DNA of 34,976 nucleotides from Phascolarctobacterium succinatutens CAG:287 (GCF_000434895.1 NZ_FR892816.1:1-34976); one strand, 5' to 3'. Counted from the first letter of the stretch, positions 15,701 through 22,207 are shown. The notes: generated by a model not told the origin, from the letters alone. Numbers and translations are program-made.

Positions 15701-17443
15701 AACCTGACTCTTTACAAAGATCCTAACAACCAGACTACAATGTCTGCCGGGAAAGCAACCTTCACTGGTGATGCTGGCGAAAAGGGTGGCAAGGTCACCA
15801 CTATCAACGGTGGTACGATTAGTACTGATACGCTGAATGTTGAACGTATTAACCTCGGCGAAGATATTCTGGATAGCAATGGTAATCCGCATGGTAGCAA
15901 TCTGTCCATGGATAAGCAAGGTAACTTCTCCGCAGCAGGTGGTAACTTCAAGGTTACTGGCGGTTCTGGTGCAGACAAAGGTGCTTTCACTAATACCGTT
16001 GGCAATACTACTTTGCAGACTGATAATGCTGGCGCAAGCATGAAGTTTGATAACACTGCTGCAACTGGTGGCGTTGAATCTAAGGTTACTGTTGAAGCGA
16101 ATAAAGCAACTGTTGCTGCTGGCGAAAAAGCTTCCTTCGTAGCTGCTGCCGATAATGGTGGCACTGCTACTATTACTGGCGGTACACAGACTGTAACCAC
16201 TACTGATAAGGGCACTGTATTCGAAAACTCTGCTCATAAGACTGCGTTCGTAGACAATGGTGCAACCAATACCATTATAAACGGTAACGAAATTACCACC
16301 GGCAAGATTACCACTGACCAATTAGTAATTACCGGTCAGGGCAATGCTGACGGCAATGGCGGTTCCATCGCTTTCGGTGGCAATGGCACAATTAAGAGCG
16401 ATATCAATGATGGTACTGCTAATGGCCAAAAAACCAGCTTTGAAACTACGCTGGATGGCGTAAATACCAAGGTAACTAATGGCACGACTACTACAGAAAA
16501 CAAGGTTACCGCTGCAGGCAACAGCAACACTGTTAAGCAAGACGATACGCATAAATCCGAATTCAACCAGGGTTTGACCAGCATCGGCGGCGTGGTAACG
16601 AATGGCGAAATTAAGGTAGCGCAAAAATTAGACGGTGCAACTGGCCTGCTTACCAACGAAGTTACTGATGCCAACGGAAGCAGCAAGCTGGAGCAAAGCG
16701 GCACTGGCCTGACCTATACGGACAGCGCTAATGCAGGCAACGTAACACGCATCGACAGCAGCGACGTTTCCATCGGTTCCGCAACGAACGATAAAGACCG
16801 CATCAACCTGTCCGACCTTGGTCAGATTGACGACCTTGACCAGGAAATCCGCGATAACGAAGTGTACAAGAACAACGAAACTGCAGTAGGCGGCATCAAT
16901 GCTGAAGCTGCAATCCGCCGCGGTGAGGTTGAACGTCTGGATAACCGCATCAGCGAAGAGGTTACCCGTCTTGACGGCCGCATTAACGACGTCAGCGACC
17001 GTGTAAATAAGGTAGGCGCAATGGCAGCAGCTATCGCTTCCCTGAAGAGCATTGGCTACGACCCGCAGGCTCCGAGTGAATTCAGCATCGGCCTCGGTCA
17101 ATACAAGGGCGAAACCGGCGTGGCAATGGGCTTCTTCCACTATCCGAACAAGAACTTCATGATTAATGTCAGCCTGTCTACTGCCGGCGGCGAAACCATG
17201 GGCGGTATCGGTGCAACCTGGCGCTTCGGCCACAAATCCCCGCAAAAGCTTTTAGAAGAGCAGCGCGAGGCTCAGGCTAAGAAGGAGCTGGCAGCAGCCG
17301 AAAAATATCAGGCAGCAGCAAAACTTGCCAAAGAAGCGCAGGAGCGTGCTGAATATGCAGCCAAACTGGCGCGTCAGGCACAGGTGAGCGCAGATAATGC
17401 TAAGGCAGCAGCTGATGCAACCCAGGCTAAGCATTTTGGCTGA
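12800..17443 (+). CDS. Trimeric autotransporter adhesin (YadA-type anchor)
   Basis: This is a surface adhesin of the type V secretion class, 1547 residues, expected to trimerise and be held in the outer membrane. ATG 12800 is used because AAGGAGG (12784-12790) lies 9 bases upstream. A signal peptide (MTRKKSNVK, then a hydrophobic core) probably ends at VYA-AD, residues 30-34. The long passenger is glycine/threonine/asparagine-rich with many NGxIT, GxVTA and TVGGDL-type repeats, suggesting beta-roll and stalk segments. It includes three 12-residue tandem repeats at about 399-434. A coiled coil (about 1370-1405) leads into the YadA-type barrel (about 1407-1476, ending ATWRFG). Unusually, an alanine-rich helical tail of about 71 residues follows the barrel. 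Nine consecutive G bases interrupt the signal-peptide codons. The passenger DNA is AT-richer than the 3' end. Confidence 0.9.
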   Translation: MTRKKSNVKALALAVTCAILAGGGIGLEPVYAADVTLSLTNGAITAGSVIGTINGTVGGTAIADGTITDGSLTNGKFSGTVTLTGDDIKTAIEGVDISMAKVGSDATSGTIESLVKNVGDNSNAIQAVNGQVTNLDSKVEAYNTNLNTKITEQVSTLDAKIDTKVNASDFSAYQVKNDKAVDTLKYNTQKIEFKKDNKVTSDNATYIDGITHAGDVRLANGEVRAKSIVLEEEFAGGTSAQATLTRESIVNLHGMIDGETKIKVADGSEVGGVTFNQGKVTNVVSINDNLKFESDGIYLNKGDQAKQIKFSNDGKIIIGTSSSAYDTDGFYAGGDDYTEAKAAIDGINGKIKGANGAFGVDDNGNVTTTGDIKGKDITASGKLTVDGDATVGGNLGVIGDTTLKGKLDVTGDTTLKGKLDVTGDTTLKGKLDVTGDTTVGGDLTVTKKIKGESLNIGSTGNEFIVDANGNTTVGGTLGVTGKTTLKDELQVDKTATFGIAVGSKTVIKGDQVATGRIETDATQASKIGGVTLHNGQITAEGMTINGTIDLENLKVKNELTVGTNTKITEGTLQLGTAEDNKLTAEKLANINQTIKANRVIDATSATIGGVEINGGNVTATGTVQGQTIYDGVGAKLENGKITAKEGQIGNVTISAAGEVTGVKSIEASTFKVDEDNYLNNNGITAKGGHIGGAVIDATTLTVGVTKLDGTEGITTNKLKIGDMALTGTGLNTGTNDFQVNGVTFNQGKVTAQADKGFVAGTSSFKEGSLIVDANNKLEATSGLTTEKATVNGTLDVTGKATFGTAGKQTTIDGDAVTTDTLKANKLILGASGDTTVEVNKDGSLKAAGGKFAVDKDGALKAANGAFNVAKDGKTTFTKDADNLSSINGGNIWAKATDIADNTSSELTHDYKGLHIKGNKSGQKSAFDFDTASGIGTFTGQDNSTTQINGSAIRSEKIDGTAGKLDGENLTLYKDPNNQTTMSAGKATFTGDAGEKGGKVTTINGGTISTDTLNVERINLGEDILDSNGNPHGSNLSMDKQGNFSAAGGNFKVTGGSGADKGAFTNTVGNTTLQTDNAGASMKFDNTAATGGVESKVTVEANKATVAAGEKASFVAAADNGGTATITGGTQTVTTTDKGTVFENSAHKTAFVDNGATNTIINGNEITTGKITTDQLVITGQGNADGNGGSIAFGGNGTIKSDINDGTANGQKTSFETTLDGVNTKVTNGTTTTENKVTAAGNSNTVKQDDTHKSEFNQGLTSIGGVVTNGEIKVAQKLDGATGLLTNEVTDANGSSKLEQSGTGLTYTDSANAGNVTRIDSSDVSIGSATNDKDRINLSDLGQIDDLDQEIRDNEVYKNNETAVGGINAEAAIRRGEVERLDNRISEEVTRLDGRINDVSDRVNKVGAMAAAIASLKSIGYDPQAPSEFSIGLGQYKGETGVAMGFFHYPNKNFMINVSLSTAGGETMGGIGATWRFGHKSPQKLLEEQREAQAKKELAAAEKYQAAAKLAKEAQERAEYAAKLARQAQVSADNAKAAADATQAKHFG
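12862..12870 (+). repeat. Poly-G tract (9 G) in the adhesin signal peptide
   Basis: Nine G in a row encode part of A21-G22-G23-G24. Elsewhere in the gene glycine is almost always GGC or GGT, so the run is not ordinary codon use. Gain or loss of one G would shift the frame after about 24 codons and silence the adhesin. Confidence 0.85.
13994..14110 (+). repeat. 36-bp in-frame tandem repeats in the adhesin
   Basis: Three nearly identical 36-bp units (13994-14029, 14030-14065, 14066-14101), each coding for GDTTLKGKLDVT, plus the start of a fourth that diverges. The units differ at only one or two bases each, which suggests recent duplication. Copy number could change by recombination without breaking the frame. 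Confidence 0.85.
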
Positions 17444-17579
17444 TAAGCAGGCAGCAGGTGCAGTCATAGCAGGATAACAACTGGTTTTCCTATAAATCAT
17501 CATACTCCGCCAAGCAATGCCCCATAACTGCTTGCTTGGCAGTTCATGAGGCTGGAATCATAATACTGACCTTATGAAC

Positions 17580-17621
17580 AAAAAAGGCTGGGGTTTGAGC
17601 GTTTGCTCAAATTCCAGCCTT
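17580..17621 (-). terminator. Long hairpin downstream of the adhesin, best as a minus-strand terminator
   Basis: 17584-17591 pairs with 17614-17621 and 17594-17600 with 17605-17611 around a 4-base loop. The run of six A at 17580-17585 gives a T-run on the minus strand, while the plus strand has only TTAAAAC after it. It may still slow transcription leaving the adhesin. Another 9-bp hairpin without a T-run lies at 17509-17540. I see no gene between 17444 and 17580. Confidence 0.6.
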
Positions 17622-17626
17622 AAAAC

Positions 17627-17655
17627 TTGCTAAGCCATATAATCTGTGGTATATT
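17627..17655 (+). promoter_or_regulatory. Promoter of antitoxin RNA B
   Basis: TTGCTA (17627-17632), a 17-bp spacer and TATATT (17650-17655). It is homologous to the promoters of RNAs A and C. Confidence 0.7.
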
Positions 17656-17661
17656 AGTCAT

Positions 17662-17758
17662 AGAGGATGACAACCACCTGCAAAGGTGGGTTGCCTGAGT
17701 AAAAAAGTTTTTAGAAAGCCACTTCTTAACCCGCAAAGTGTAGGAGTGGTTTTCTTAT
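17662..17758 (+). ncRNA. Antitoxin-type small RNA B, no toxin partner
   Basis: The RNA has the same 5' hairpin (GACAACCACC...GGTGGGTTGCC) and the same terminator region as RNA A. From GCCTGAGTAA to GTGGTTTTCTTA the two differ at only a few positions. No toxin peptide follows: the promoter of RNA C starts 22 bases after its terminator. It is therefore an antitoxin-only copy whose 3' half matches RNA A, near 10 kb, and not its neighbour C. Confidence 0.65.
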
Positions 17759-17779
17759 TGTTGCGCACAAATTCAAAAC

Positions 17780-17808
17780 TTGCAAAGCTGTGAATTGTGT
17801 GGTATATT
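17780..17808 (+). promoter_or_regulatory. Promoter of antitoxin RNA C
   Basis: TTGCAA (17780-17785), a 17-bp spacer and TATATT (17803-17808). The spacer is almost identical to that of the RNA A promoter. Confidence 0.75.
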
Positions 17809-17814
17809 AGATAT

Positions 17815-17903
17815 AGAAAAGACAACCGCCCACAGAGGTGGGTTGCCGATAGGGTTAAGAAAAATCCGCTCCTTACTCGGGAAAGTCGTGGGGCGGTTTT
17901 TCT
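17815..17903 (+). ncRNA. Antitoxin-type small RNA C
   Basis: The predicted RNA of about 89 bases has the shared 5' hairpin GACAACCGCCCAC...GTGGGTTGCC and a terminator formed by AAAATCCGCTCC with GGGGCGGTTTTT. It runs toward the minus-strand toxin gene, whose stop lies 19 bases beyond. The terminator is bidirectional. The 3' half differs from RNAs A and B, so its pairing with toxin mRNA should be specific to locus C. Function is inferred from the layout. Confidence 0.65.
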
Positions 17904-17921
17904 ATGTCCGTAACTTTTTTA

Positions 17922-18005
17922 CTATTTGTTCTTAAAAATGAACGTAAGTAATGCTACGATAAAAACTCCAAAGGACATTAAATCCTGAAAGCTGAAATAT
18001 ACCAT
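17922..18005 (-). CDS. Small hydrophobic toxin-like peptide C (putative holin-like toxin type)
   Basis: The 27-residue peptide starts MVYFSFQDLMSFGVFIVALL and ends TFIFKNK: one membrane helix with a basic tail. GGAGGTGAT lies 4 bases before the ATG. It shares SFQDLM.FG.FI.ALLTFIF with peptide A and fits the putative holin-like toxin family as I remember it. Just upstream of the ribosome-binding site is the hairpin CATTC-TATAC-GAATG. The corresponding hairpin in locus A has a different sequence but the same shape, so the structure is conserved by compensating changes. Convergent with RNA C. Confidence 0.78.
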   Translation of the reverse strand: MVYFSFQDLMSFGVFIVALLTFIFKNK

Positions 18006-18068
18006 AGACATCACCTCCATTCGTATAGAATGAAGGCAACACCACCCCGTGAACCGGTTGTCAAAAAC

Positions 18069-18097
18069 ATTTTATCATAAAATTTCAACTAAAACAA
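18069..18097 (-). promoter_or_regulatory. Promoter of toxin C
   Basis: On the minus strand, TTGTTT (18097-18092), a 17-bp spacer and TAAAAT (18074-18069), matching the toxin A promoter. The transcript would start close to GACAACCGG. Confidence 0.65.
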
Positions 18098-18135
18098 TAA
18101 AATGTTTGCTTATAAAGAGCTTCATTAAAAAATTT

Positions 18136-18176
18136 AAGACCTTGGCGTCAGTAAAAACTGACATCAAGGTCTTTTT
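18136..18176. terminator. Bidirectional terminator
   Basis: AAGACCTTG...GTCAGT-AAAA-ACTGAC...CAAGGTCTT (18136-18152 with 18157-18173), with a T-run on the plus strand and an A-run (18127-18132) giving T on the minus strand. It ends the minus-strand gene at 18178-18660. Confidence 0.85.
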
Positions 18177-18177
18177 G

Positions 18178-18660
18178 TTACGCTTTGCGTCTGAGCATAT
18201 CGGCAATGCGCTTTTGGTTTTCCATCGCTGTCAACGCTCTTTCGTACAGCAGCATCTGCAGCTTGCTTTTGACAGGCTGCAGCTTGGGCGAGCCTTCTAT
18301 AGTGTAAACAACATTATCGTCCTTATCGGTGTACAGGCTTTTGAGCAGCGCATACTGAGTGCCATCGTTATTATACAAATAAATCTGCGTCATGCTGATT
18401 GCTGTTTTCAGCTCCGGCTTGGTGGCCTGCAGCTTAGGCAGCATTTCCTTATTGTAGCGCAGCTCGGCAGACAACAGCAAAAAAAGCTTGTCGCCCTGGC
18501 GCAATGCCTGCAAATTATCCTTATCAAGATATAAATCGCCAGCGCTGGTGCTGGTTATTTTTTCCATGTTAGCGTTTTTATCGGTGCCTGCGCCAGCGAA
18601 GGCTGTGCAAGTGCAGGCAAGCGCAAAAATCAGCGTCAGTAAAATAAGTAATTTTTTCAT
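18178..18660 (-). CDS. Exported protein of unknown function
   Basis: I do not recognise the family. The 160-residue product has a clear signal peptide (MKKLLILLTLIFALACTCTA, then FAGAG), so it should be exported to the periplasm or outer surface. C16 and C18 are in the signal region, but the context is not a convincing lipobox. The mature part is a mixed, mildly basic sequence with LYLDKDNLQALRQGDKLFLL and TQIYLYNNDGTQYALL, as in small surface-exposed beta proteins, and ends in a charged helix. ATG 18660 is preferred because GGCGGGA lies about 7 bases before it. An upstream ATG and a TTG are closer to that site than usual. It is a single-gene unit with its own promoter and terminator. Confidence 0.75.
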   Translation of the reverse strand: MKKLLILLTLIFALACTCTAFAGAGTDKNANMEKITSTSAGDLYLDKDNLQALRQGDKLFLLLSAELRYNKEMLPKLQATKPELKTAISMTQIYLYNNDGTQYALLKSLYTDKDDNVVYTIEGSPKLQPVKSKLQMLLYERALTAMENQKRIADMLRRKA

Positions 18661-18704
18661 CATCAAGTCCCGCCTTTGTTTATAGTAGAAGAAGCTTTTC
18701 CTTT

Positions 18705-18733
18705 ATCATACAATTTTTGGCGCAATAAGTAAA
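18705..18733 (-). promoter_or_regulatory. Possible promoter of the exported protein gene
   Basis: On the minus strand, TTTACT (18733-18728), a 17-bp spacer and TATGAT (18710-18705), about 45 bases before the start codon. Confidence 0.5.
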
Positions 18734-18995
18734 GCAGCAAATGTGCTTGCTGTGCACGTCTCCAGAATACTGCTTTTTGAATAAATGCGCCAGAAAAATT
18801 CTTTTGTTAAAGTATTACAGGCAGCTTTGCTTTTGGCAGCATAAACTTTAACCTAATCCGCCAGAAGTCCTCCACATCTAAGGTGGGGGATGAAGGTGGG
18901 TCTGGCGAATTTACGTAAGTAATTGAGCCGGACAATTGCTCCGTAGATAGCTTTATGATATAATCAGGCATAGAAGTGAAAGGGCTGATTATACT

Positions 18996-19391
18996 ATGAA
19001 ATTAGACAATAATAACCATTCAGTGTTCTTGCTGTATTACCATCTTGTTCTGGTAGTAAAGTACCGTCGTAAGGTGTTTTCCGACCAGATGAGCCAATAT
19101 GCAAAAGACATATTTGTTCGTATAGGCTCTTCATATAACATCACATTGGAAGAATGGAACCATGATCAAGACCATGTACATATCATGTTTCGTGCCCATC
19201 CTAATACAGAGATGTCGAAATTCATCAACGCTTACAAAAGTGCCAGTTCTAGGCTAATCAAAAAAGATTTTCCAGAAGTTAGGAGTAAATTGTGGAAAGA
19301 AATGTTTTGGTCAAGAAGCTATTGCTTGCTGACGACAGGCGGTGCTCCTATTGAGACAATTCGTAAATACATAGAAAATCAAGGCAGGTGA
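18996..19391 (+). CDS. tnpA: IS200-type transposase TnpA (Y1 HUH)
   Basis: TnpA is a small single-strand transposase that recognises the end hairpins and joins strands through a tyrosine. The product is 131 residues, the usual length. The HUH motif is H60-V61-H62 (DHVHIMF), and the catalytic tyrosine is Y125 in TIRKYIENQ. It opens with the family stretch YYHLVLVVKYRRKVF. Both catalytic elements are intact, so the element may be active. The stop is 5 bases before the preferred tnpB start. Confidence 0.94.
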   Translation: MKLDNNNHSVFLLYYHLVLVVKYRRKVFSDQMSQYAKDIFVRIGSSYNITLEEWNHDQDHVHIMFRAHPNTEMSKFINAYKSASSRLIKKDFPEVRSKLWKEMFWSRSYCLLTTGGAPIETIRKYIENQGR

Positions 19392-19396
19392 TTATA

Positions 19397-20506
19397 GTGA
19401 ATAAGGCATACCGATACAGGCTCTACCCGACAATTGAACAGAAGATTATGTTTGCCAAGACTTTCGGCTGTGCCAGATTCATCTATAACAAGATGCTTGG
19501 AGATCGACTTGATTACTATAAGGAAACAGGCGAGAGGCTGAACAATACACCTGCACAGTACAAGAAAGAATTTCCTTGGCTGAAAGAGGTTGACAGCCTT
19601 GCTCTCGCCAATGCCCAAATAAACCTGAACAAGGCGTATAACAACTTTTGGAGCAATAGGAAGCATTTTGGCAAGCCACGCTTCAAGTCGAAGAAAACAG
19701 GTCATGCTTCATATTCTACGAACAACCAACATGGCTCTGTAAGAATCGAGGGAAACAAAGTCAAGCTGCCTAAAATAGGCTGGGTAAAGCTGTGTCTGCA
19801 TCGTCCATTGATGGAAAATAGCACCATAAAGACTGTAACCATAAGTAAAACACCGTCAGGAAAATACTATATCAGCATTTTGGTGGAGTATGAAAACCAA
19901 ATACTTCCCATCATACCGAAGAATTTTCTTGGATTGGATTTTGCTATGCACGGGCTGTATGTTGCTTCCGATGAGGACAATGCCGATTATCCAAATTTCT
20001 TACGGGAAGCCGAAAAGAGATTGGTCAAGGCACAAAGAAAACTCTCCAAGAGACAAAAAGGGAGCCGTAATAGGAATAAACAAAGACTGCGTGTGGCTGT
20101 ACTCCATGAGAAAATTGCTAATCAACGCCGCGACTTCCTGCATAAGAAAGCTCGTTATCTTGCAGACCGCTATGATGCGATTGGCATAGAGGACATTAGC
20201 GTAAAGGCCATGGCGAAGCGAAAGAAGGGTGGCAAGTTCAGCTTTGGTAAATCCATATCCGACAATGGCTGGAGCATGTTCACAAGTATGCTGGAATACA
20301 AACTTGCATGGCAGGGTAAGCAACTTATCAAGATAGACAAATGGTATCCAAGCAGTCAGCTATGCCATGTCTGTGGCTACCAGAACAATGACACCAAAGA
20401 CTTATCTGTGCGGGAATGGGATTGCCCTAAGTGTGGCAGTCATCATAACCGTGACAAGAACGCTGCAATAAATATTAGAGAAGAAGCTAGGCGAATATCT
20501 GCCTAG
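19397..20506 (+). CDS. tnpB: TnpB RNA-guided nuclease of IS605 family
   Basis: TnpB proteins are RNA-guided DNA nucleases, ancestral to Cas12, that use an omega RNA from the element's right end to cut empty donor sites and help retain the element. The product is 369 residues from GTG 19397 (VNKAYRYRLYPT), with AGGTGA upstream. A GTG three codons earlier is the alternative. The helix-turn-helix N terminus is followed by a RuvC domain with D181 (LGLDFA), E265 (GIEDIS) and D353 (NRDKNAA). A zinc-finger pair, CHVCG and CPKCG, lies between the last two. All three catalytic acids and all four cysteines are present, so it looks functional. Confidence 0.93.
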   Translation: MNKAYRYRLYPTIEQKIMFAKTFGCARFIYNKMLGDRLDYYKETGERLNNTPAQYKKEFPWLKEVDSLALANAQINLNKAYNNFWSNRKHFGKPRFKSKKTGHASYSTNNQHGSVRIEGNKVKLPKIGWVKLCLHRPLMENSTIKTVTISKTPSGKYYISILVEYENQILPIIPKNFLGLDFAMHGLYVASDEDNADYPNFLREAEKRLVKAQRKLSKRQKGSRNRNKQRLRVAVLHEKIANQRRDFLHKKARYLADRYDAIGIEDISVKAMAKRKKGGKFSFGKSISDNGWSMFTSMLEYKLAWQGKQLIKIDKWYPSSQLCHVCGYQNNDTKDLSVREWDCPKCGSHHNRDKNAAINIREEARRISA

Positions 20507-20645
20507 CGTAACTCATAAAGTACCGTGGGTCGCACGGGAATCTACGCCTGTGGAGAGAGTGTAAGTCGCCATAACTCTTCGGAGTTAGTGGTGCTGTTCT
20601 CGCTGAAGCAGGAAGCTTCCGCCTCTATAGGCAGGGGTACGTTCA
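20507..20645 (+). ncRNA. Probable omega RNA scaffold and right end of the IS
   Basis: This 139-base noncoding segment after tnpB contains several hairpins, such as GTGGGTCGCAC, AACTCTTCGGAGTT and GCCTCTATAGGC. In studied IS605 elements this position encodes the omega RNA, which begins inside the 3' end of tnpB and takes its guide from the flanking DNA after the right end. Extent and activity are inferred. Confidence 0.65.
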
Positions 20646-20647
20646 CA

Positions 20648-20676
20648 TTTACTTCATGCTTTTACTCTGCTATACT
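20648..20676 (+). promoter_or_regulatory. Probable promoter of nfeD-floA
   Basis: TTTACT (20648-20653), a 17-bp spacer and TATACT (20671-20676), followed by GAGGAGG before the start codon. The -35 element lies about 3 bases beyond the right end of the IS, so it is within the DNA that would supply the TnpB guide. Confidence 0.6.
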
Positions 20677-20707
20677 ATAATTGTACAAGCGTTGAGGAGG
20701 TGCAATC

Positions 20708-21181
20708 ATGCCATTGGAATATTATTTTATGCTGGCGGGCCTTGTCCTGCTGCTGATAGAATTTGTTGTGCCGGGCTTCGGAATTTTCGGTGTCAGCGGC
20801 ATGGTGTGCCTGACAGTCGGCGGCTTTTACGTTTTGGGCGGCAATGCCTGGGCGGCGCTGGTGCTGTTGGCAGTGTATCTGTTTTTGGTGCTGGTGATTA
20901 CGCTGCTGTGCGTGTATCTGCCCAAGGAAAGCAAGTATAATCCCTTTGTGCTGTGGACACGTCAAAAAAACAGCGAGGGCTACACCGGCGGCAAAAACTG
21001 GAGCATGCTGGTGGGCAAAAGAGGCACAGCCTTGACTACGCTGCGTCCTGCAGGCACGATTCTGGTGGACGGCAAGCGTCTTGATGTGAGCAGCCAGGGA
21101 GATTATATCGAAAAGTCTGCTTCCGTGATTATTGTGCGGGTAGAGGGCAGCAAAATTTTTGTAGAACAAACGAAGGAGTGA
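20708..21181 (+). CDS. NfeD-like membrane protein
   Basis: NfeD proteins partner with flotillin/stomatin-type proteins in membrane organisation. The 157-residue product has two or three membrane helices (about 5-24, 27-45 and 50-72) with the family stretch LIEFVVPGFGIFGVSG. A soluble C-terminal OB-fold-like domain contains LVGKRGTALTTLRPAGTILVDG and a terminal VEGSKIFVEQ. There is no protease domain, so it is the short form. ATG 20708 has GAGGAGG upstream. It ends 4 bases before floA, which fits co-expression of an NfeD-flotillin pair. Confidence 0.88.
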   Translation: MPLEYYFMLAGLVLLLIEFVVPGFGIFGVSGMVCLTVGGFYVLGGNAWAALVLLAVYLFLVLVITLLCVYLPKESKYNPFVLWTRQKNSEGYTGGKNWSMLVGKRGTALTTLRPAGTILVDGKRLDVSSQGDYIEKSASVIIVRVEGSKIFVEQTKE

Positions 21182-21185
21182 CATT

Positions 21186-22193
21186 ATGGATGTATTATTC
21201 AGTATGATTTTCGGCGGTGGCTTTGTAGTAGTTCTGGCCATTGTCGGTATAGCAATTTTTCTTAACTTTGTGCCGTTGGGATTGTGGATTTCCGCAATTG
21301 CTGCTGGCGTTAATGTAGGCATCTTCAACCTCATCGGTATGCGCCTGCGCCGCGTGCCCGCGTCGCAGATTGTGCTGCCGCTGATTAAGGCGAACAAGGC
21401 AGGCCTTGACGTTAATGTTAACCAGCTGGAGGCGCATTATCTGGCAGGCGGTAATGTTGACCGCGTTATTGATGCTTTGATTGCGGCCCACAGAGCGCAG
21501 ATTGAGCTGAGCTTTGAGCGTGGCTGTGCCATCGACCTGGCAGGCCGTAATGTGCTGGAGGCTGTGCAGATGAGCGTTAACCCCGAGGTTATCGAAACTC
21601 CGGTAGTAAGCGCTGTTGCCAAGGACGGCATTGAACTGAAGGTAAAGGCACGCGTAACCGTGCGCGCCAACATTGACCGCTTAGTAGGCGGTGCCGGCGA
21701 AGCAACGATTATTGCGCGTGTCGGCGAAGGCATTGTAACAAACGTAGGCTCCAGCGCCGACCACAGCAAGGTACTGGAAAACCCCGACTATATTTCCAAA
21801 ACAGTTTTGGACAAGGGCCTTGATGCAGGCACCGCTTTTGAAATTCTTTCCATTGATATTGCGGACGTAGATGTAGGCCGTAACATCGGCGCTGCGCTGA
21901 TGACCGACCAGGCGGAGGCAGACAAGCGCATTGCTCAGGCACGCGCTGAGGAACGCCGTGCGATGGCTGTTGCCAAGGAACAGGAGATGAAGGCCTATAC
22001 ACAGGAAATGCAGGCGAAGGTTGTGGAAGCACAGGCTAAGGTGCCGACAGCGATGGCTGAAGCACTGGCTAACGGCCGCTTGGGTGTAATGGATTACTAC
22101 CGTCTGAACAATATTCAGGCAGATACGCAGATGCGCCGTACGATTGCCGAGGTAAGCCCGGAGGGCGAGGAAAAGCCTGAGGGCAGTAAATAA
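21186..22193 (+). CDS. floA: Flotillin-like protein FloA
   Basis: FloA scaffolds functional membrane microdomains and affects membrane fluidity. The product is 335 residues, typical for the family. It has an N-terminal membrane helix and re-entrant region (about 5-45), then SPFH domain sequence including NQLEAHYLAGGNVDRVIDAL and VTVRANIDRLVGGAGEATII. A long alanine/glutamate-rich coiled coil follows (about 240-300, QAEADKRIAQARAEERRAMA), and the end is an acidic, proline-containing tail. Directly downstream of nfeD and followed after 14 bases by a small membrane protein, suggesting one operon. Confidence 0.93.
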   Translation: MDVLFSMIFGGGFVVVLAIVGIAIFLNFVPLGLWISAIAAGVNVGIFNLIGMRLRRVPASQIVLPLIKANKAGLDVNVNQLEAHYLAGGNVDRVIDALIAAHRAQIELSFERGCAIDLAGRNVLEAVQMSVNPEVIETPVVSAVAKDGIELKVKARVTVRANIDRLVGGAGEATIIARVGEGIVTNVGSSADHSKVLENPDYISKTVLDKGLDAGTAFEILSIDIADVDVGRNIGAALMTDQAEADKRIAQARAEERRAMAVAKEQEMKAYTQEMQAKVVEAQAKVPTAMAEALANGRLGVMDYYRLNNIQADTQMRRTIAEVSPEGEEKPEGSK

Positions 22194-22207
22194 GCGAGGT
22201 GCAGCTT

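Larger units (their letters stand above)
18852..20645 (+). mobile_element. IS200/IS605-family insertion sequence, intact
   Basis: The element carries tnpA and tnpB in the same direction. The left end folds into a hairpin: CGCCAGA (18859-18865) with TCTGGCG (18901-18907), and inside it CCTCCAC (18869-18875) with GTGGGGG (18883-18889). The right end has several short hairpins up to about GTTCA at 20645. TTTAA (18847-18851) directly before the left end is a plausible insertion-site and TnpB target-adjacent motif. No target duplication is expected for this family. The exact ends are estimates. It lies between the exported protein gene and nfeD, its right end touching the nfeD promoter. A weak plus-strand promoter (TATAAT near 18959) precedes tnpA. 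Confidence 0.85.
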
